From contig JAFWYN010000019.1 of the NCBI GenBank assembly GCA_017522685.1, positions 205,492-269,491 of the forward strand: 64,000 bases of DNA, given 5' to 3'. Position 1 is the stretch's first letter; each line of letters opens with the position of its first letter. Shown here one piece after another: positions 18,770 to 28,303 of this stretch. The DNA is from Lachnospiraceae bacterium. GTDB lineage: Bacteria; Bacillota_A; Clostridia; Lachnospirales; Lachnospiraceae. Position numbers and translations under genes: made by a program. The notes under the pieces were generated by a model. That model saw nothing but the letters and a program-made list of their open reading frames with translations. It did no database searches and had not been told where the DNA came from.

Positions 18770-18840
18770 ATGCGCCTCCTCTTTCCGATGCAAATTCCTG
18801 CATTTCTATATCATACCCTTTCTTCCGGGATTTTTCAAGT

Positions 18841-19584
18841 CTATACCACACCGGTCATATCTCTTTTCAGCTGTTTCATAATTTTCTTCTCCAATCTGGA
18901 TATATAAGATTGTGAGATTCCCAAAAGCTCTGCCACTTCTTTTTGGGTCATTTCCTGTCCGTCCGGCATACCCAGTCCGAATCGCATACGGATAATACAC
19001 CTTTCCCTGTCATTCAACCGACTGACCGCTTTCCTGAGAAGCTTCCGTTCCACCTCTTCCTCTAATCCCTTTCCGATTACATCCTCCTCCGTACCCAGGA
19101 TATCGGAAAGAAGCAGTTCATTTCCGTCCCAATCCACATTCAAAGGTTCATCTATGGATACCTCTTTATGCGTCTTACTGTTTCTTCGCAGGAACATTAG
19201 GATCTCATTCTCAATACATCTGGATGCATAGGTGGCAAGCTTTATATTCTTCCCCGGGTTAAAGGTATTGATTGCCTTAATCAAGCCGATTGTGCCGATA
19301 GAAATAAGGTCTTCCACTCCCACTCCCGTATTATCAAATTTTTTCGCTATGTATACAACCAATCGCAGATTGTGCTCTATCAACACCGCCTTGGCTTCTT
19401 CCTCCTGCTCTGTCCCCAGGCGTTCCAGCATACAAAGCTCTTCCTCATTGGAAAGAGGCGATGGAAGCACCTCTGTTCCGCCTATATAAAAAATTTCTCC
19501 TTCCGTATGAAAATCAGCCTTTCTCTTCCGAAACCATACTTTCTCCCCAATTCCTTCCGAAAAAAGCATTCTCAAAAACACCAT
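18841..19584 (-). CDS. sigE: Pro-sigma-E, mother-cell sporulation sigma factor
   Basis: 247 residues. The N-terminal pro-sequence ends near the processing motif [14 protein letters not shown] (about 32-45), as in Bacillus pro-SigE (YYIGGSEALP). Region 2 contains [18 protein letters not shown] and [17 protein letters not shown]. Region 4 has [17 protein letters not shown]. SigE is cleaved by SpoIIGA and drives early mother-cell transcription. Its start lies inside the 3' end of spoIIGA (71-bp overlap), and the exact start codon (ATG 19584 or the adjoining GTG) is not settled by a good ribosome binding site. Confidence 0.95.
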   Translation of the reverse strand: MVFLRMLFSEGIGEKVWFRKRKADFHTEGEIFYIGGTEVLPSPLSNEEELCMLERLGTEQEEEAKAVLIEHNLRLVVYIAKKFDNTGVGVEDLISIGTIGLIKAINTFNPGKNIKLATYASRCIENEILMFLRRNSKTHKEVSIDEPLNVDWDGNELLLSDILGTEEDVIGKGLEEEVERKLLRKAVSRLNDRERCIIRMRFGLGMPDGQEMTQKEVAELLGISQSYISRLEKKIMKQLKRDMTGVV

Positions 19585-20392
19585 CCTTTTCTTCCCCTTT
19601 CCTTTCCAAAATCTCCGGGCTCAATATCACCTGATAGCCCCCTGCTTTACCGCAAAACTCATCTCCTGCCGCCACATAAACACCACCATAGTTTCCGGAT
19701 ATTCCATCCCATTCCACCACCAATTGTTCCAGATAATACCCTTTTAGCACTCCCTTTCTTTTCCCCACACTTTGATAAGGTATGATACGATATCCTTCCG
19801 GCAACTTCCCGTCAAAAAGCAACATTAAAGTCGGCTCATCCACCACCGCCACAGGCTTTTGACTAATCGGCTCTCTTAACAGGTTCCCCGTATCCATAAG
19901 GGCTTTTATACGTACCCTTTCCTTGTCCTTCCGGACAATCACATAACATTCCTTCTCTTTTTCCCTGCTTCTCCTTATCCGTTCCGATATGAACATACAG
20001 CCTACCGCTCCGGGCACCAACACTCCTATCATACCGCTTACCTGAAATACAGACGGCAGTAATCGCCTTAACAATAACAGGCTCCCTCCCAACAGTAAGG
20101 TAGACGTTGCCATCTTTTCCAGTACCTTCCACCACTGTGAAAAGCCTCGCACTCGGAAGGTATATAGACACATGATAGCTACGGCCAGACCGAAACCGAT
20201 TCCGCTCCCCAACATCCCCGTTCCAATCACCAAAGCTGACACCACCGATATTACTGCGCCACCCGCAGCCCCTATTAAAATCCGTTTTACAGACGCCGGA
20301 TGATGCAGCATAACATTCACCATTATCAGCAGATATGTATTAAAGCACAAATGTAGTAGTAACAACATATCTGCATAAACCTCAAAATACAT
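19514..20392 (-). CDS. spoIIGA: Sigma-E processing peptidase SpoIIGA
   Basis: 292 residues from the ATG at 20392 ([15 protein letters not shown]), preceded by GGGAGGTGG; the open frame extends further up but passes through the promoter. Five membrane helices fill the first ~150 residues. The cytoplasmic aspartic protease domain follows, with [12 protein letters not shown] carrying the catalytic Asp. SpoIIGA cleaves pro-SigE at the septum after a forespore signal. It overlaps sigE and begins right behind a spoIIG-like promoter. Confidence 0.93.
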   Translation of the reverse strand: MYFEVYADMLLLLHLCFNTYLLIMVNVMLHHPASVKRILIGAAGGAVISVVSALVIGTGMLGSGIGFGLAVAIMCLYTFRVRGFSQWWKVLEKMATSTLLLGGSLLLLRRLLPSVFQVSGMIGVLVPGAVGCMFISERIRRSREKEKECYVIVRKDKERVRIKALMDTGNLLREPISQKPVAVVDEPTLMLLFDGKLPEGYRIIPYQSVGKRKGVLKGYYLEQLVVEWDGISGNYGGVYVAAGDEFCGKAGGYQVILSPEILERKGEEKDGVFENAFFGRNWGESMVSEEKG

Positions 20393-20428
20393 TTGCCACC
20401 TCCCTGCCGCCGGATTTATATTAATGCA

Positions 20429-20463
20429 ATTATACCTTTCCACTCCCATGAATTTTGTCAAAA
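20429..20463 (-). promoter_or_regulatory. spoIIG promoter with long spacer and Spo0A box
   Basis: Minus strand TTGACA (20456-20461) and TATAAT (20429-20434) are both perfect but 21 bp apart. The plus-strand sequence TTTGTCAAA (20454-20462) overlaps the -35 and matches the Spo0A box TTTGTCRAA. The Bacillus spoIIG promoter has the same overlong spacer and depends on Spo0A, so the same control is inferred here. Confidence 0.65.
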
Positions 20464-20506
20464 GATATGAACAAAAAGCACCCTTCCTATCGTTGTAAAA
20501 CGACAA

Positions 20507-20538
20507 AAACAGTCATGCTCTTTCGAACATGACTGTTT
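20507..20538 (-). terminator. ftsZ terminator
   Basis: 11-bp perfect stem AAACAGTCATG/CATGACTGTTT with a 10-nt loop, followed on the minus strand by TTTTTGTCG. It separates ftsZ from the spoIIG unit. Confidence 0.88.
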
Positions 20539-20553
20539 CTAAATAGTGTCCTA

Positions 20554-21714
20554 TTATTTTCTGGTTAAGAAATCCGGAATATTTAATGACTTAGACTTTA
20601 CATTGCTCTGAATATCAATGGGCTTATTCAAAGAAATGGTAGGCTCAACGGGTGTCACCGGCACCTTGATGGAAGGTGTTACAGGTGTTGTAAAACCGGG
20701 ATTCACACTGGGACTCTTATATCCAAATCCGGTTCCCACTCTGTTCTGAACCACTACATTTGCCACATCATCAATACCGGTTGCAATTACGGTAATGGTA
20801 CAATTGCCGCTCTTATTGGCGTCATATAATGCACCAAAGATAATATTCACATCGTTGCCGCAAAGCTCCTGAACATAGCTTACTGCATCAGATGCATCTG
20901 CCAATGTAATATCACCGGATACATTTACGATAACATCGGTTGCACCGGAAATGGTGGTTTCCAATAAAGGAGATGCCACTGCCATCTTTACAGCTTCCAA
21001 TGCCTTATCATCGCCTTTACCTTCACCGATACCGATATGTGCAATACCCTTATCCTTCATAACGGTCTGTACATCCGCAAAGTCAAGATTAATAATTGCA
21101 GGTAAATTAATCAAATCAGTGATTCCCTGTACTGCCTGCTGCAATACTTCATCAGCCTTCTTCAACGCTTCCGGCATGGTAGTTCTGCGGTCTACAATCT
21201 CTAACAGCTTATCATTGGGAATTACAATCAATGTATCCACAAATTCTTTAATCTTTTCAATACCGCTTAATGCATTCTGCATACGGGTTTTTGCTTCAAA
21301 ACGGAAAGGCTTTGTTACAACACCTACGGTAAGGATGCCCATTTCCTTAGCAATCTTTGCTACAATAGGTGCTGCACCCGTACCGGTACCGCCGCCCATA
21401 CCACAGGTAACAAATACCATATCAGCGCCTTCCAATGCGTTCTGAATATTTTCGCTGCTTTCTTCCGCTGCTTTCTCACCGATTTCAGGCTTTGCACCTG
21501 CCCCCAATCCCTTGGTGAGTTTTTCACCAATCTGAATCAGCTTAGGTGCCTTACACAACTGAAGTGCCTGTTTATCTGTATTAACGCCGATGAACTCTAC
21601 GCCGTCAATCTGTTCATCAACCATTCTGTTTACTGCATTATTTCCCGCACCACCGACACCTACTACAATAATTTTTGCAGCTGCCTGTGTGTCATTTGTC
21701 TTAACTTCGAGCAA
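20554..21714 (-). CDS. ftsZ: Cell division protein FtsZ
   Basis: 386 residues. The tubulin signature [10 protein letters not shown] and the N-terminal [15 protein letters not shown] nucleotide-binding loop are present. A short linker follows the GTPase core. The C-terminal peptide [10 protein letters not shown] is the conserved tail that binds FtsA/SepF-type partners. FtsZ polymerises into the division ring. The start codon is TTG at 21714, with AAGGAGGACAAACCC before it. It has its own promoter (21757-21785) and terminator, so it can be expressed apart from the rest of the dcw cluster. Confidence 0.98.
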   Translation of the reverse strand: MLEVKTNDTQAAAKIIVVGVGGAGNNAVNRMVDEQIDGVEFIGVNTDKQALQLCKAPKLIQIGEKLTKGLGAGAKPEIGEKAAEESSENIQNALEGADMVFVTCGMGGGTGTGAAPIVAKIAKEMGILTVGVVTKPFRFEAKTRMQNALSGIEKIKEFVDTLIVIPNDKLLEIVDRRTTMPEALKKADEVLQQAVQGITDLINLPAIINLDFADVQTVMKDKGIAHIGIGEGKGDDKALEAVKMAVASPLLETTISGATDVIVNVSGDITLADASDAVSYVQELCGNDVNIIFGALYDANKSGNCTITVIATGIDDVANVVVQNRVGTGFGYKSPSVNPGFTTPVTPSIKVPVTPVEPTISLNKPIDIQSNVKSKSLNIPDFLTRK

Positions 21715-21756
21715 GGGTTTGTCCTCCTTTTATTCCGAATAAATTCCATATACTTT

Positions 21757-21785
21757 ATCATATAATTATTTTACAAATTTATCAA
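21757..21785 (-). promoter_or_regulatory. ftsZ promoter
   Basis: Minus strand TTGATA (21780-21785), 17-bp spacer, TATGAT (21757-21762), about 42 bp before the TTG start. Two single-base deviations from consensus. Confidence 0.6.
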
Positions 21786-21826
21786 CCCATTTTTTCATAA
21801 AAATGCTATTTTTTTACTGATTATTT

Positions 21827-22558
21827 CTAATTATCTTCTTCAAATATGGTCATTTGAGATTCTTCCGTGTAATCCTCCAAATGTAAAACGCCGCTTTTCC
21901 CTTCCAAATGGCCCAAAACAGAAGGTAACATCATGATTTTCTCTTCCAGATTTACTGCCTTTCCCAATAGGATTCTCAGTTCTCCCATATACAGAACCAC
22001 ATCCAAATCCGGCTGGAAATGGATTCTTTCTGCCGCAATATCATACTTGTCCAACAAATTGGTAATGGTCATCACATTCTCAAAAACATTGTCATCCTCC
22101 ACCGGGATCTTCTCACCCAATGCCACATGCTCAAACTCGAGTCCCGATACCTGAGGCACTCCCAAGGTCCTTACATTGGAGGTCTCTATCATATAACCAT
22201 CCTTATCAAAGTACATAAAGCTGTCCATAAACGCTATATAGCCCGCCAAAGCCTTTTCATATACGGTTATTTTAATGCTGTCCGAAGTCAGAACCGTTAC
22301 TTCCATAGCATCCACAAAAGGGATGTTTTCCACTCCCTTGTTGCGATATTTCATGGACAAATACCAGGAATTATTCCCCAACGGCCCCTGCATCACCATA
22401 TCCTTTACTTCCTGCTCGGTATAATGAAGATTGCCTTCCACATATACTGTTTTCACCAAACGAGTACTGATAAAATAATATATGGCACCAACCACCGCCG
22501 CTAACAATATTAAGATAATCAGTACTCTTACAATAATTCTATTACGCTTCCCTGACAC
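21827..22558 (-). CDS. ftsQ: Division protein FtsQ/DivIB
   Basis: 243 residues. One N-terminal membrane helix (about 7-29, IIVRVLIILILLAAVVGAIYYF) is followed by a POTRA domain (VKTVYVEGNLHYTEQEVKD) and a FtsQ/DivIB beta domain (YEKALAGYIAFMDSFMYFDKDGYM). The protein connects FtsL and FtsB-type partners at the septum. The start is GTG at 22558, inside the last codons of murA (17-bp overlap), with AGGAGCGCGG upstream. It is shorter than Bacillus DivIB in the C-terminal tail. Confidence 0.87.
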   Translation of the reverse strand: MSGKRNRIIVRVLIILILLAAVVGAIYYFISTRLVKTVYVEGNLHYTEQEVKDMVMQGPLGNNSWYLSMKYRNKGVENIPFVDAMEVTVLTSDSIKITVYEKALAGYIAFMDSFMYFDKDGYMIETSNVRTLGVPQVSGLEFEHVALGEKIPVEDDNVFENVMTITNLLDKYDIAAERIHFQPDLDVVLYMGELRILLGKAVNLEEKIMMLPSVLGHLEGKSGVLHLEDYTEESQMTIFEEDN

Positions 22559-23813
22559 TGAACACCCGCGCTCCTAACTCTGTTAAATCCTTCGCAATAT
22601 TTTCATATCCGCGCATAATATATTGGTAACCTTTTATGGTACTCACACCATTTGCCATCAAACCGGCCAAAACCATAGCCGCTCCTCCCCGCAGTTCCCA
22701 TGCTTCCACCGCCTTTCCGGCAAGCACGGAAGGTCCCCATACTTTTACACGTCTTTCATCCAAAACCTTCACATTCGCTCCCATATCCTGTAGCGGTTCC
22801 ACGATATGAAACCGATTCTCAAATATGGTCTCTTCTATTACACTGACACCCTCTGCACGCAATGCGGCCACCAATACTGCCGACTGCAAATCCGTGGGAA
22901 AATCCGGATACACCCCGGTTTTCAAACTCCCCACAGGCAGAAGCCTTTCCGGTGCCTGGACATACAATCCGTCCTCGCCCGTCTGACAAACAGCGCCCAT
23001 TCTGCGTGCCACTTGTATCACTGCTTCCATCTGGTCACAGGGGGCCTCCTCCAGCCAGGCACTGCCGCCTGCCGCCAATACAGCAAACAGATAGGTACCT
23101 GCCACAATTCTGTCCGCCGGTATCCGCATTTCGCAACCATGCAAAGTCTCTACCCCGTCTATTTCCAGTCTTTCGCTTCCAATACCACTGATTTGCGCTC
23201 CGCATTTTACCAAATACCGGCATAATGCCTGCACCTCCGGCTCCTTGGCCGCACCTGATATCCGAGTATGCCCCTTGGCCAAAACAGCAGCCAAAAGTGC
23301 ATTTTCCGTAGCACCAACGCTCACCTTGGAAAATTCAATATCCGCTCCGTGAAACCCATTCTCAACAGAACCGTATATCATATCCTCTTCCATGCGAAAC
23401 ACGGCACCCATTTTCTCCAAAGCCATCAAATGCATATCTATGGGCCGTGCACCGATCACGCAACCTCCCGGATATTCCATGTATACTTCACCGGTTCTTC
23501 CCAGCAATGCACCCAGCATGCATATGGACGAACGCATGCCCTGTACCGCCTCCGTAGGCATTTTCTTGCGCTTCATTAGGCTTGTATCTATGGTAATCCC
23601 CTTGCTGCTTTCCCTTATGACACATCCCATACTGCCAAGCAATTGCTTCATACGAAACACATCACTGATCCTGGGACAATTACTAATCCTTGACTCCCCT
23701 TTTGTCAAAAGTGTAGCCGCCATCACAGGCAAGCAGGCATTCTTGGAACCTTGTATCTTCACCTTACCCTGAAGGCATACACCACCATCTACACGAATAG
23801 AATCTATCTGCAT
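22542..23813 (-). CDS. murA: UDP-N-acetylglucosamine 1-carboxyvinyltransferase
   Basis: 423 residues, two inverted alpha/beta domains. The substrate Lys lies in IQGSKNACLPV, and the catalytic Cys118 lies in PGGCVIGARP (the position attacked by fosfomycin). RPID follows, and later KGYQYIMRGYE near the C-terminus. MurA makes the first committed peptidoglycan precursor. GGAGGATTTT precedes the ATG. It occupies the place after ftsW where murG-murB or murG-murA normally lie; murG itself is missing. The Cys means sensitivity to fosfomycin is expected for this copy. Confidence 0.95.
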   Translation of the reverse strand: MQIDSIRVDGGVCLQGKVKIQGSKNACLPVMAATLLTKGESRISNCPRISDVFRMKQLLGSMGCVIRESSKGITIDTSLMKRKKMPTEAVQGMRSSICMLGALLGRTGEVYMEYPGGCVIGARPIDMHLMALEKMGAVFRMEEDMIYGSVENGFHGADIEFSKVSVGATENALLAAVLAKGHTRISGAAKEPEVQALCRYLVKCGAQISGIGSERLEIDGVETLHGCEMRIPADRIVAGTYLFAVLAAGGSAWLEEAPCDQMEAVIQVARRMGAVCQTGEDGLYVQAPERLLPVGSLKTGVYPDFPTDLQSAVLVAALRAEGVSVIEETIFENRFHIVEPLQDMGANVKVLDERRVKVWGPSVLAGKAVEAWELRGGAAMVLAGLMANGVSTIKGYQYIMRGYENIAKDLTELGARVFSVREA

Positions 23814-23886
23814 TACAAAATCCTCCGAATTCAGACATATTCTATTATATGTATTCCTTTACATCACAGTACGTTGTCCGATTTAT

Positions 23887-25047
23887 TTATGCTTCCCGAA
23901 GCTGTATCCTCTTTGCCACATTCAGAACCAGCCCCATTTCTACCAGCAGGAACAACACAGAAGTACCGCCATAACTGATAAACGGCAGGGAAATACCGGT
24001 ATTCGGTATACTATTGGTTACAACTGCCACATTTAAAATCACCTGAATGGCAATATGCCCCATAACACCCACCACCAAAAGTGCGCCAAACAAATCCGGT
24101 GCATTATTGGCTATCAGCATCATTCTCCACAACAATACCAAAAACATGGTAATGATAATAATCGCTCCAAACAGTCCCAATTCTTCACAAATAATCGAAA
24201 AAATCATATCATTTTGTGCTTCCGGGATAAATCCCAGCTTCTGCATACTCTGACCCAGTCCCTTTCCGACCACTCCGCCGGAACCAATGGCATACAGTGA
24301 CTGCAGTGTCTGATATCCTACATCCGAAGCATAGGCTTCCGGATTCATCCAAGCCAAAATACGTTTGAATCGAAATCCTTCCAAATCAGACATATTAAGT
24401 TTAGATATATAATACAGCAATCCGCCTATAGCCGCCGAACCAATGACTCCCAATATAACGAACAACTTATAATCGGGACTCGCCACAAATATCATAAACA
24501 CGGAAATACCCAGTATGATAATGGCCGAACTCAAGTTATTCGTCAGCTTCCACACCAGCACCACCATAGGGATTGCAGTAAGCATCAAAAAAATCATCCC
24601 CCGGGGTTGACGTATCAATTTCCCCATACTGCACACCAGATTAGCCAGGAATAAAATCATACAAAGCTTAGCCACTTCTGCCGGCTGTATGGTCAGACCG
24701 ATACCCGGAATGGGTAACCATCGTTTTGCGCCATTGGCTTCCACTCCAAAGAAGGGTACCATGATAACCAGGATTGCCGACACCAGATAACCCAGCTCCG
24801 AAAAACGGGCCCAGAAATGATAGGGAATATTGGCCACCACGATCATTGCTATCAATCCCAGAATCCCGGACAGCAGCTGCTTCTTCAAAAAATAAGCCGC
24901 ATCGTTATACTTGGCATATGCTTCATAGGAACTTACGGAATATATCATTATCAATCCGAAACCCAATAAAAACAAAATAACGAACAACAATGTGTAGTCA
25001 AAAAAGTATTCTGTTTGCTCTCTTTTCTTCTTTACCCGTTCTGTCAT
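23887..25047 (-). CDS. ftsW: SEDS-family peptidoglycan polymerase FtsW/SpoVE
   Basis: 386 residues with about ten membrane helices. The SEDS signature GKGLGQSMQKLGFIPEA and NDMIFSIICEELG segment (with the catalytic-type acidic residue region) is visible. The C-terminal part has NTGISLPFISYGGTSVL. SEDS proteins polymerise glycan strands with a partner class B PBP; two such PBPs lie upstream. Whether this is the vegetative FtsW or the sporulation SpoVE cannot be told, since only one is in the window. It sits 19 bp after murD and 73 bp before murA. Confidence 0.92.
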   Translation of the reverse strand: MTERVKKKREQTEYFFDYTLLFVILFLLGFGLIMIYSVSSYEAYAKYNDAAYFLKKQLLSGILGLIAMIVVANIPYHFWARFSELGYLVSAILVIMVPFFGVEANGAKRWLPIPGIGLTIQPAEVAKLCMILFLANLVCSMGKLIRQPRGMIFLMLTAIPMVVLVWKLTNNLSSAIIILGISVFMIFVASPDYKLFVILGVIGSAAIGGLLYYISKLNMSDLEGFRFKRILAWMNPEAYASDVGYQTLQSLYAIGSGGVVGKGLGQSMQKLGFIPEAQNDMIFSIICEELGLFGAIIIITMFLVLLWRMMLIANNAPDLFGALLVVGVMGHIAIQVILNVAVVTNSIPNTGISLPFISYGGTSVLFLLVEMGLVLNVAKRIQLREA

Positions 25048-25066
25048 AAATCCGTCTTTTCCTTAT

Positions 25067-26431
25067 CTACTCTAAACCATTTACATAGTCTTTAAACATC
25101 TTACCCCGCACCTCATAGTTGGGGAACATTCCCCAGCTTGCGCAGGCCGGTGACAAAAGTACCGCATCACCGCTTTCCGCCAAATCCGTACAAAGTACCA
25201 GACACTCTTCAAAAGTATCCGCCATCTTGATTCGATCAAAGCCATGCTTTCGTGCACACTCCGCTATTTTCTCACGTGTCTGCCCAATCAGCACAAGCCA
25301 CTTTACTTTATTATCAAAAGCTTCAATCCATTCATCGTATTCATTTTGTTTGTCATATCCGCCGCCTATAAGAATCGTAGGCTTACACATGGCTTTGATT
25401 CCTTGAATGGCAGCGTCCGGATTGGTGCCCTTGGAATCATTATAATAGTCCACACCGCCCTTGGTGGCCACATATTCAATCCGATGTTCCACAGCCTTAA
25501 AGTTCTTAATCACCTGCAATATGGTACTCATAGGAACCTTCATCCCCTCTGCCAGTGCAATGGCTGCCATCACATTTTCAATATTACAAACACCCACCAG
25601 ATTCATGTCTGTTTTGGTATTCATAAGCTTTTCTGCTTTACCGTTTTCTGCCTTGTAAATATCTTCTCCTTGCAGGAAATAACCGTTCTCCAGCTCTCTT
25701 GCAGAAGAAAAATATACCACCTTTGCAGGACATTTCTCCCCGAATTTACGGGTATATTCGTTTTCATAGTTCAGTACACAAACTTCCTCAGTCAGCTGAT
25801 TTTTCGCTATATTTTCCTTCGCCTCGGAGTACGCCTCCATGGTATAATGGCGGTTCAAATGATCCGGAGTTACATTTAATATAGCAGACACTGCCGGGTG
25901 GAAGGTATCCACTGTTTCCAGCTGAAAGCTGCTGATTTCCGCTACGGTTACCGTATCCTTAGTAGTTTTTAAAGCTTCCAGCGTGTAAGGATTTCCGATA
26001 TTTCCTACCAGGAAGGTATTATCCTGACCCACATGGGCTTTCATAATCTCACCCATCAAAGTAGTTGTGGTAGTCTTTCCATTGGTACCGGTAATTGCCA
26101 CTATTTTTCCCTTCTCTGCCAAGTATCCCAACTCTATTTCTCCGATAATCCGAACACCGGCCTCACGCAAAGCATTTACCAGGGGGATATCCGTAGGCAC
26201 ACCGGGACTTAATACTGCTACTTCAATCTGTTCGGAGAGAATATCACTTTTCGCCATCTGACCGCTATAACAAACAGCAGTAGCTCCCTCCGGTATTTTA
26301 GCCAAAAGCTCTTCCACCGAAAGTTTCTCATCAAACAGCACAATCTCTGCACCTAATTTATTCAATAATGTCATAGCCCCTACTCCGCTGATTCCGGAGC
26401 CGACTACCAAACATTTCTTACCCTTCAGCAT
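25067..26431 (-). CDS. murD: UDP-N-acetylmuramoyl-L-alanine--D-glutamate ligase
   Basis: 454 residues from the ATG at 26431, with AAAGGAGAATAAG just before it. A GTG 21 bp upstream would overlap the PBP stop but has no better site. The N-terminal Rossmann part binds UDP (GSGISGVGAM). The P-loop is ITGTNGKTTTT, and the Mur ligase motif DHLNRH and the C-terminal YYNDSKGTNPDA are present. It adds D-Glu to UDP-MurNAc-L-Ala in the cytoplasm. It follows the second PBP directly; the mraY that usually stands before murD is absent. Confidence 0.95.
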   Translation of the reverse strand: MLKGKKCLVVGSGISGVGAMTLLNKLGAEIVLFDEKLSVEELLAKIPEGATAVCYSGQMAKSDILSEQIEVAVLSPGVPTDIPLVNALREAGVRIIGEIELGYLAEKGKIVAITGTNGKTTTTTLMGEIMKAHVGQDNTFLVGNIGNPYTLEALKTTKDTVTVAEISSFQLETVDTFHPAVSAILNVTPDHLNRHYTMEAYSEAKENIAKNQLTEEVCVLNYENEYTRKFGEKCPAKVVYFSSARELENGYFLQGEDIYKAENGKAEKLMNTKTDMNLVGVCNIENVMAAIALAEGMKVPMSTILQVIKNFKAVEHRIEYVATKGGVDYYNDSKGTNPDAAIQGIKAMCKPTILIGGGYDKQNEYDEWIEAFDNKVKWLVLIGQTREKIAECARKHGFDRIKMADTFEECLVLCTDLAESGDAVLLSPACASWGMFPNYEVRGKMFKDYVNGLE

Positions 26432-26448
26432 CTTATTCTCCTTTCGTA

Positions 26449-28221
26449 TCACTCAGATACACTTTCTTCTCCCTTTTCCTCACTTATCTCATTATAATCC
26501 ATTATACCCAAATAAGGAAGGATATTTTCAAAAAGCTGTCTTACAATCGGTGCTGCAATCTGTCCGCCGTAATAAGTTCCTTGCGGTCTGTTAATAATGG
26601 CCAACGCTATAATCTGCGGGTCATCCGCCGGTGCAAAGCCTAAAAAGGACGAAATATATTGTCTTTCCGACCTGGGAAGTGTCTGACTGGTAGCCGTCTT
26701 GCCACCCATTCGTACCCCCTGCACCTGCCCATTCTTTCCGCCGCCTTCCGCTACTACCTTCTCTAAAATGTAACGCATGGTCTCTGATGTTTCCTCCGAT
26801 ACCACGCCCTCCTGCACCGGATACTCAAAGGTTTCCAATGCATTCCCTTGTGCATCCGTCACCTTGACTCCCATATGCGGTGTGATTCTTTTGCCGCCGT
26901 TGATAATGGAAGATACAGTGGTAATCAGCTGAACCGGGGTAATCTGAAAGGACTGACCAAAGGAAACGGTTGCCAGTTCTACAGATCCCATATTTTCCGG
27001 CTTATGCATAATGGTTCCTGCCTCACCGGGCAAGTCAATTCCGGTCTTTGTCAGCAGTCCGAATTGTTCAAAATAGCTGTAAAACCGCTCTGTCCCTATC
27101 TTAAGTCCCAAGGAAACAAATGCCGGATTACAGGAATTCATGGTAGCATGCACAAAATCCTGTGAACCGTGACCACCGTTTTTATGACAACGGATTCTGC
27201 GGTCATCCACAATGATATAGCCGGGACAGCTAAAGCCGCTTTCCTTGGTTACCACCCCTGCTTCCAGTCCCGCTGCAGCCGTTATGATTTTAAAGGTGGA
27301 ACCGGGCTCATAGGTATCATTGATACACCCGTTTCTCCACATCTGATTCAGCAAATTCTGCTTTTCTTTTTCACTAATCTCCGCTTCGCCCTCTAGGGTT
27401 ACCGTAAACGGATCGTTCAAATCAAACTCCGGCACATTTACCATAGCCAGTATCTCACCGTTTTGGGGATTCATCACAAGGATGGAAACACTCTGGGCCG
27501 ACTTTGCTTTCATGGCCTGCTCTGCCAACTGCTGGGCATAGCTTTGAATATTTACATCCAGGCTCAGATGAAGGGTATTGCCGTCAACCGGTTCAATCCT
27601 TCTCTCTCCGGCAGTTTCCACCTCTACTCCTCTGGCATCCGTCATGGTCAGAATGGTACCCGCTTTTCCCTGCAGATACTCTTCATAAACCACTTCCAAA
27701 CCGATAATACCCTGATTGTCACTTCCCGTAAAACCCAAGACCTTACTGGCCAAATCTCCATAGGGATAATATCGTTTGTAATCCTCATCCACTTTCACGC
27801 CGGCCAGATCATATTCTCTGATGGCATCTCCTACGGCTTTACTCACATTGCTTTTAACACGTTCAATGGAACTGTATTTTTCAACTCTTTTTCGCACTGT
27901 TTCTTCCGGCACGCCCAACTCTCTGGACAATACCCTGATTACTTCCTCCGGGTCTTCAATCTGATTATGTATGACCGACACGGTACAAACCGTTCGATTA
28001 TCTGCAATTATCACACCATTGCAATCTACGATTTGCCCCCTGGCAGCTTTAATACTCCGTTCCCTTTCATGCAGGTCCGTAGCTTTCGCCCCGTAATAAT
28101 CACTGCGCCAAATCATCAGATAAACCAACCGAAAAAATAATAGCATCAGCAATCCGGCACAAGCAAGAAAAATAACCAACACCTTTTTTCGATTGGCAAA
28201 TCGATTCCTTGTATTTTGCAA
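26449..28221 (-). CDS. Class B penicillin-binding protein (SpoVD/FtsI type), KTA motif
   Basis: 590 residues: a cytoplasmic start, a membrane helix (about 13-37), a pedestal domain with RGQIVDCNGVIIADN, and a transpeptidase domain. The active-site Ser308 lies in EPGSTFKI (Ser-x-x-Lys311), with SCN at 363-365. The third motif, normally KTG, reads KTATSQ (508-513). There is no PASTA domain. It crosslinks septal or cortex peptidoglycan. The start is TTG at 28221; its GAGG ribosome binding site lies inside the 3' arm of a strong hairpin. The order PBP-PBP-murD parallels Bacillus pbpB-spoVD-(mraY)-murD, which suggests SpoVD for this copy. Confidence 0.88.
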   Translation of the reverse strand: MQNTRNRFANRKKVLVIFLACAGLLMLLFFRLVYLMIWRSDYYGAKATDLHERERSIKAARGQIVDCNGVIIADNRTVCTVSVIHNQIEDPEEVIRVLSRELGVPEETVRKRVEKYSSIERVKSNVSKAVGDAIREYDLAGVKVDEDYKRYYPYGDLASKVLGFTGSDNQGIIGLEVVYEEYLQGKAGTILTMTDARGVEVETAGERRIEPVDGNTLHLSLDVNIQSYAQQLAEQAMKAKSAQSVSILVMNPQNGEILAMVNVPEFDLNDPFTVTLEGEAEISEKEKQNLLNQMWRNGCINDTYEPGSTFKIITAAAGLEAGVVTKESGFSCPGYIIVDDRRIRCHKNGGHGSQDFVHATMNSCNPAFVSLGLKIGTERFYSYFEQFGLLTKTGIDLPGEAGTIMHKPENMGSVELATVSFGQSFQITPVQLITTVSSIINGGKRITPHMGVKVTDAQGNALETFEYPVQEGVVSEETSETMRYILEKVVAEGGGKNGQVQGVRMGGKTATSQTLPRSERQYISSFLGFAPADDPQIIALAIINRPQGTYYGGQIAAPIVRQLFENILPYLGIMDYNEISEEKGEESVSE

Positions 28222-28228
28222 AACAAAA

Positions 28229-28279
28229 CCTCATAATCTGTGAATGTCATCTTTATACTGTATTCTCAGAATTATGAGG
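28229..28279 (-). promoter_or_regulatory. Hairpin with T-tract that covers the ribosome binding site of the second PBP
   Basis: On the minus strand, 28262-28279 pairs with 28229-28245 (about 16 pairs, one mismatch, one bulge, 16-nt loop). It is followed by TTTTGTTTTG. The 3' arm ends in ATGAGG, the only ribosome binding site for the TTG start at 28221. It may act as an attenuator, a translation switch, or both. Confidence 0.6.
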
Positions 28280-28303
28280 TTATTCTTCCTTTGCTTATGT
28301 TTC

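Noticed and set aside
27463..28140. 225-codon plus-strand ORF inside the second PBP gene
   Set aside because: Antisense shadow of a conserved coding sequence; no ribosome binding site or recognisable domain.
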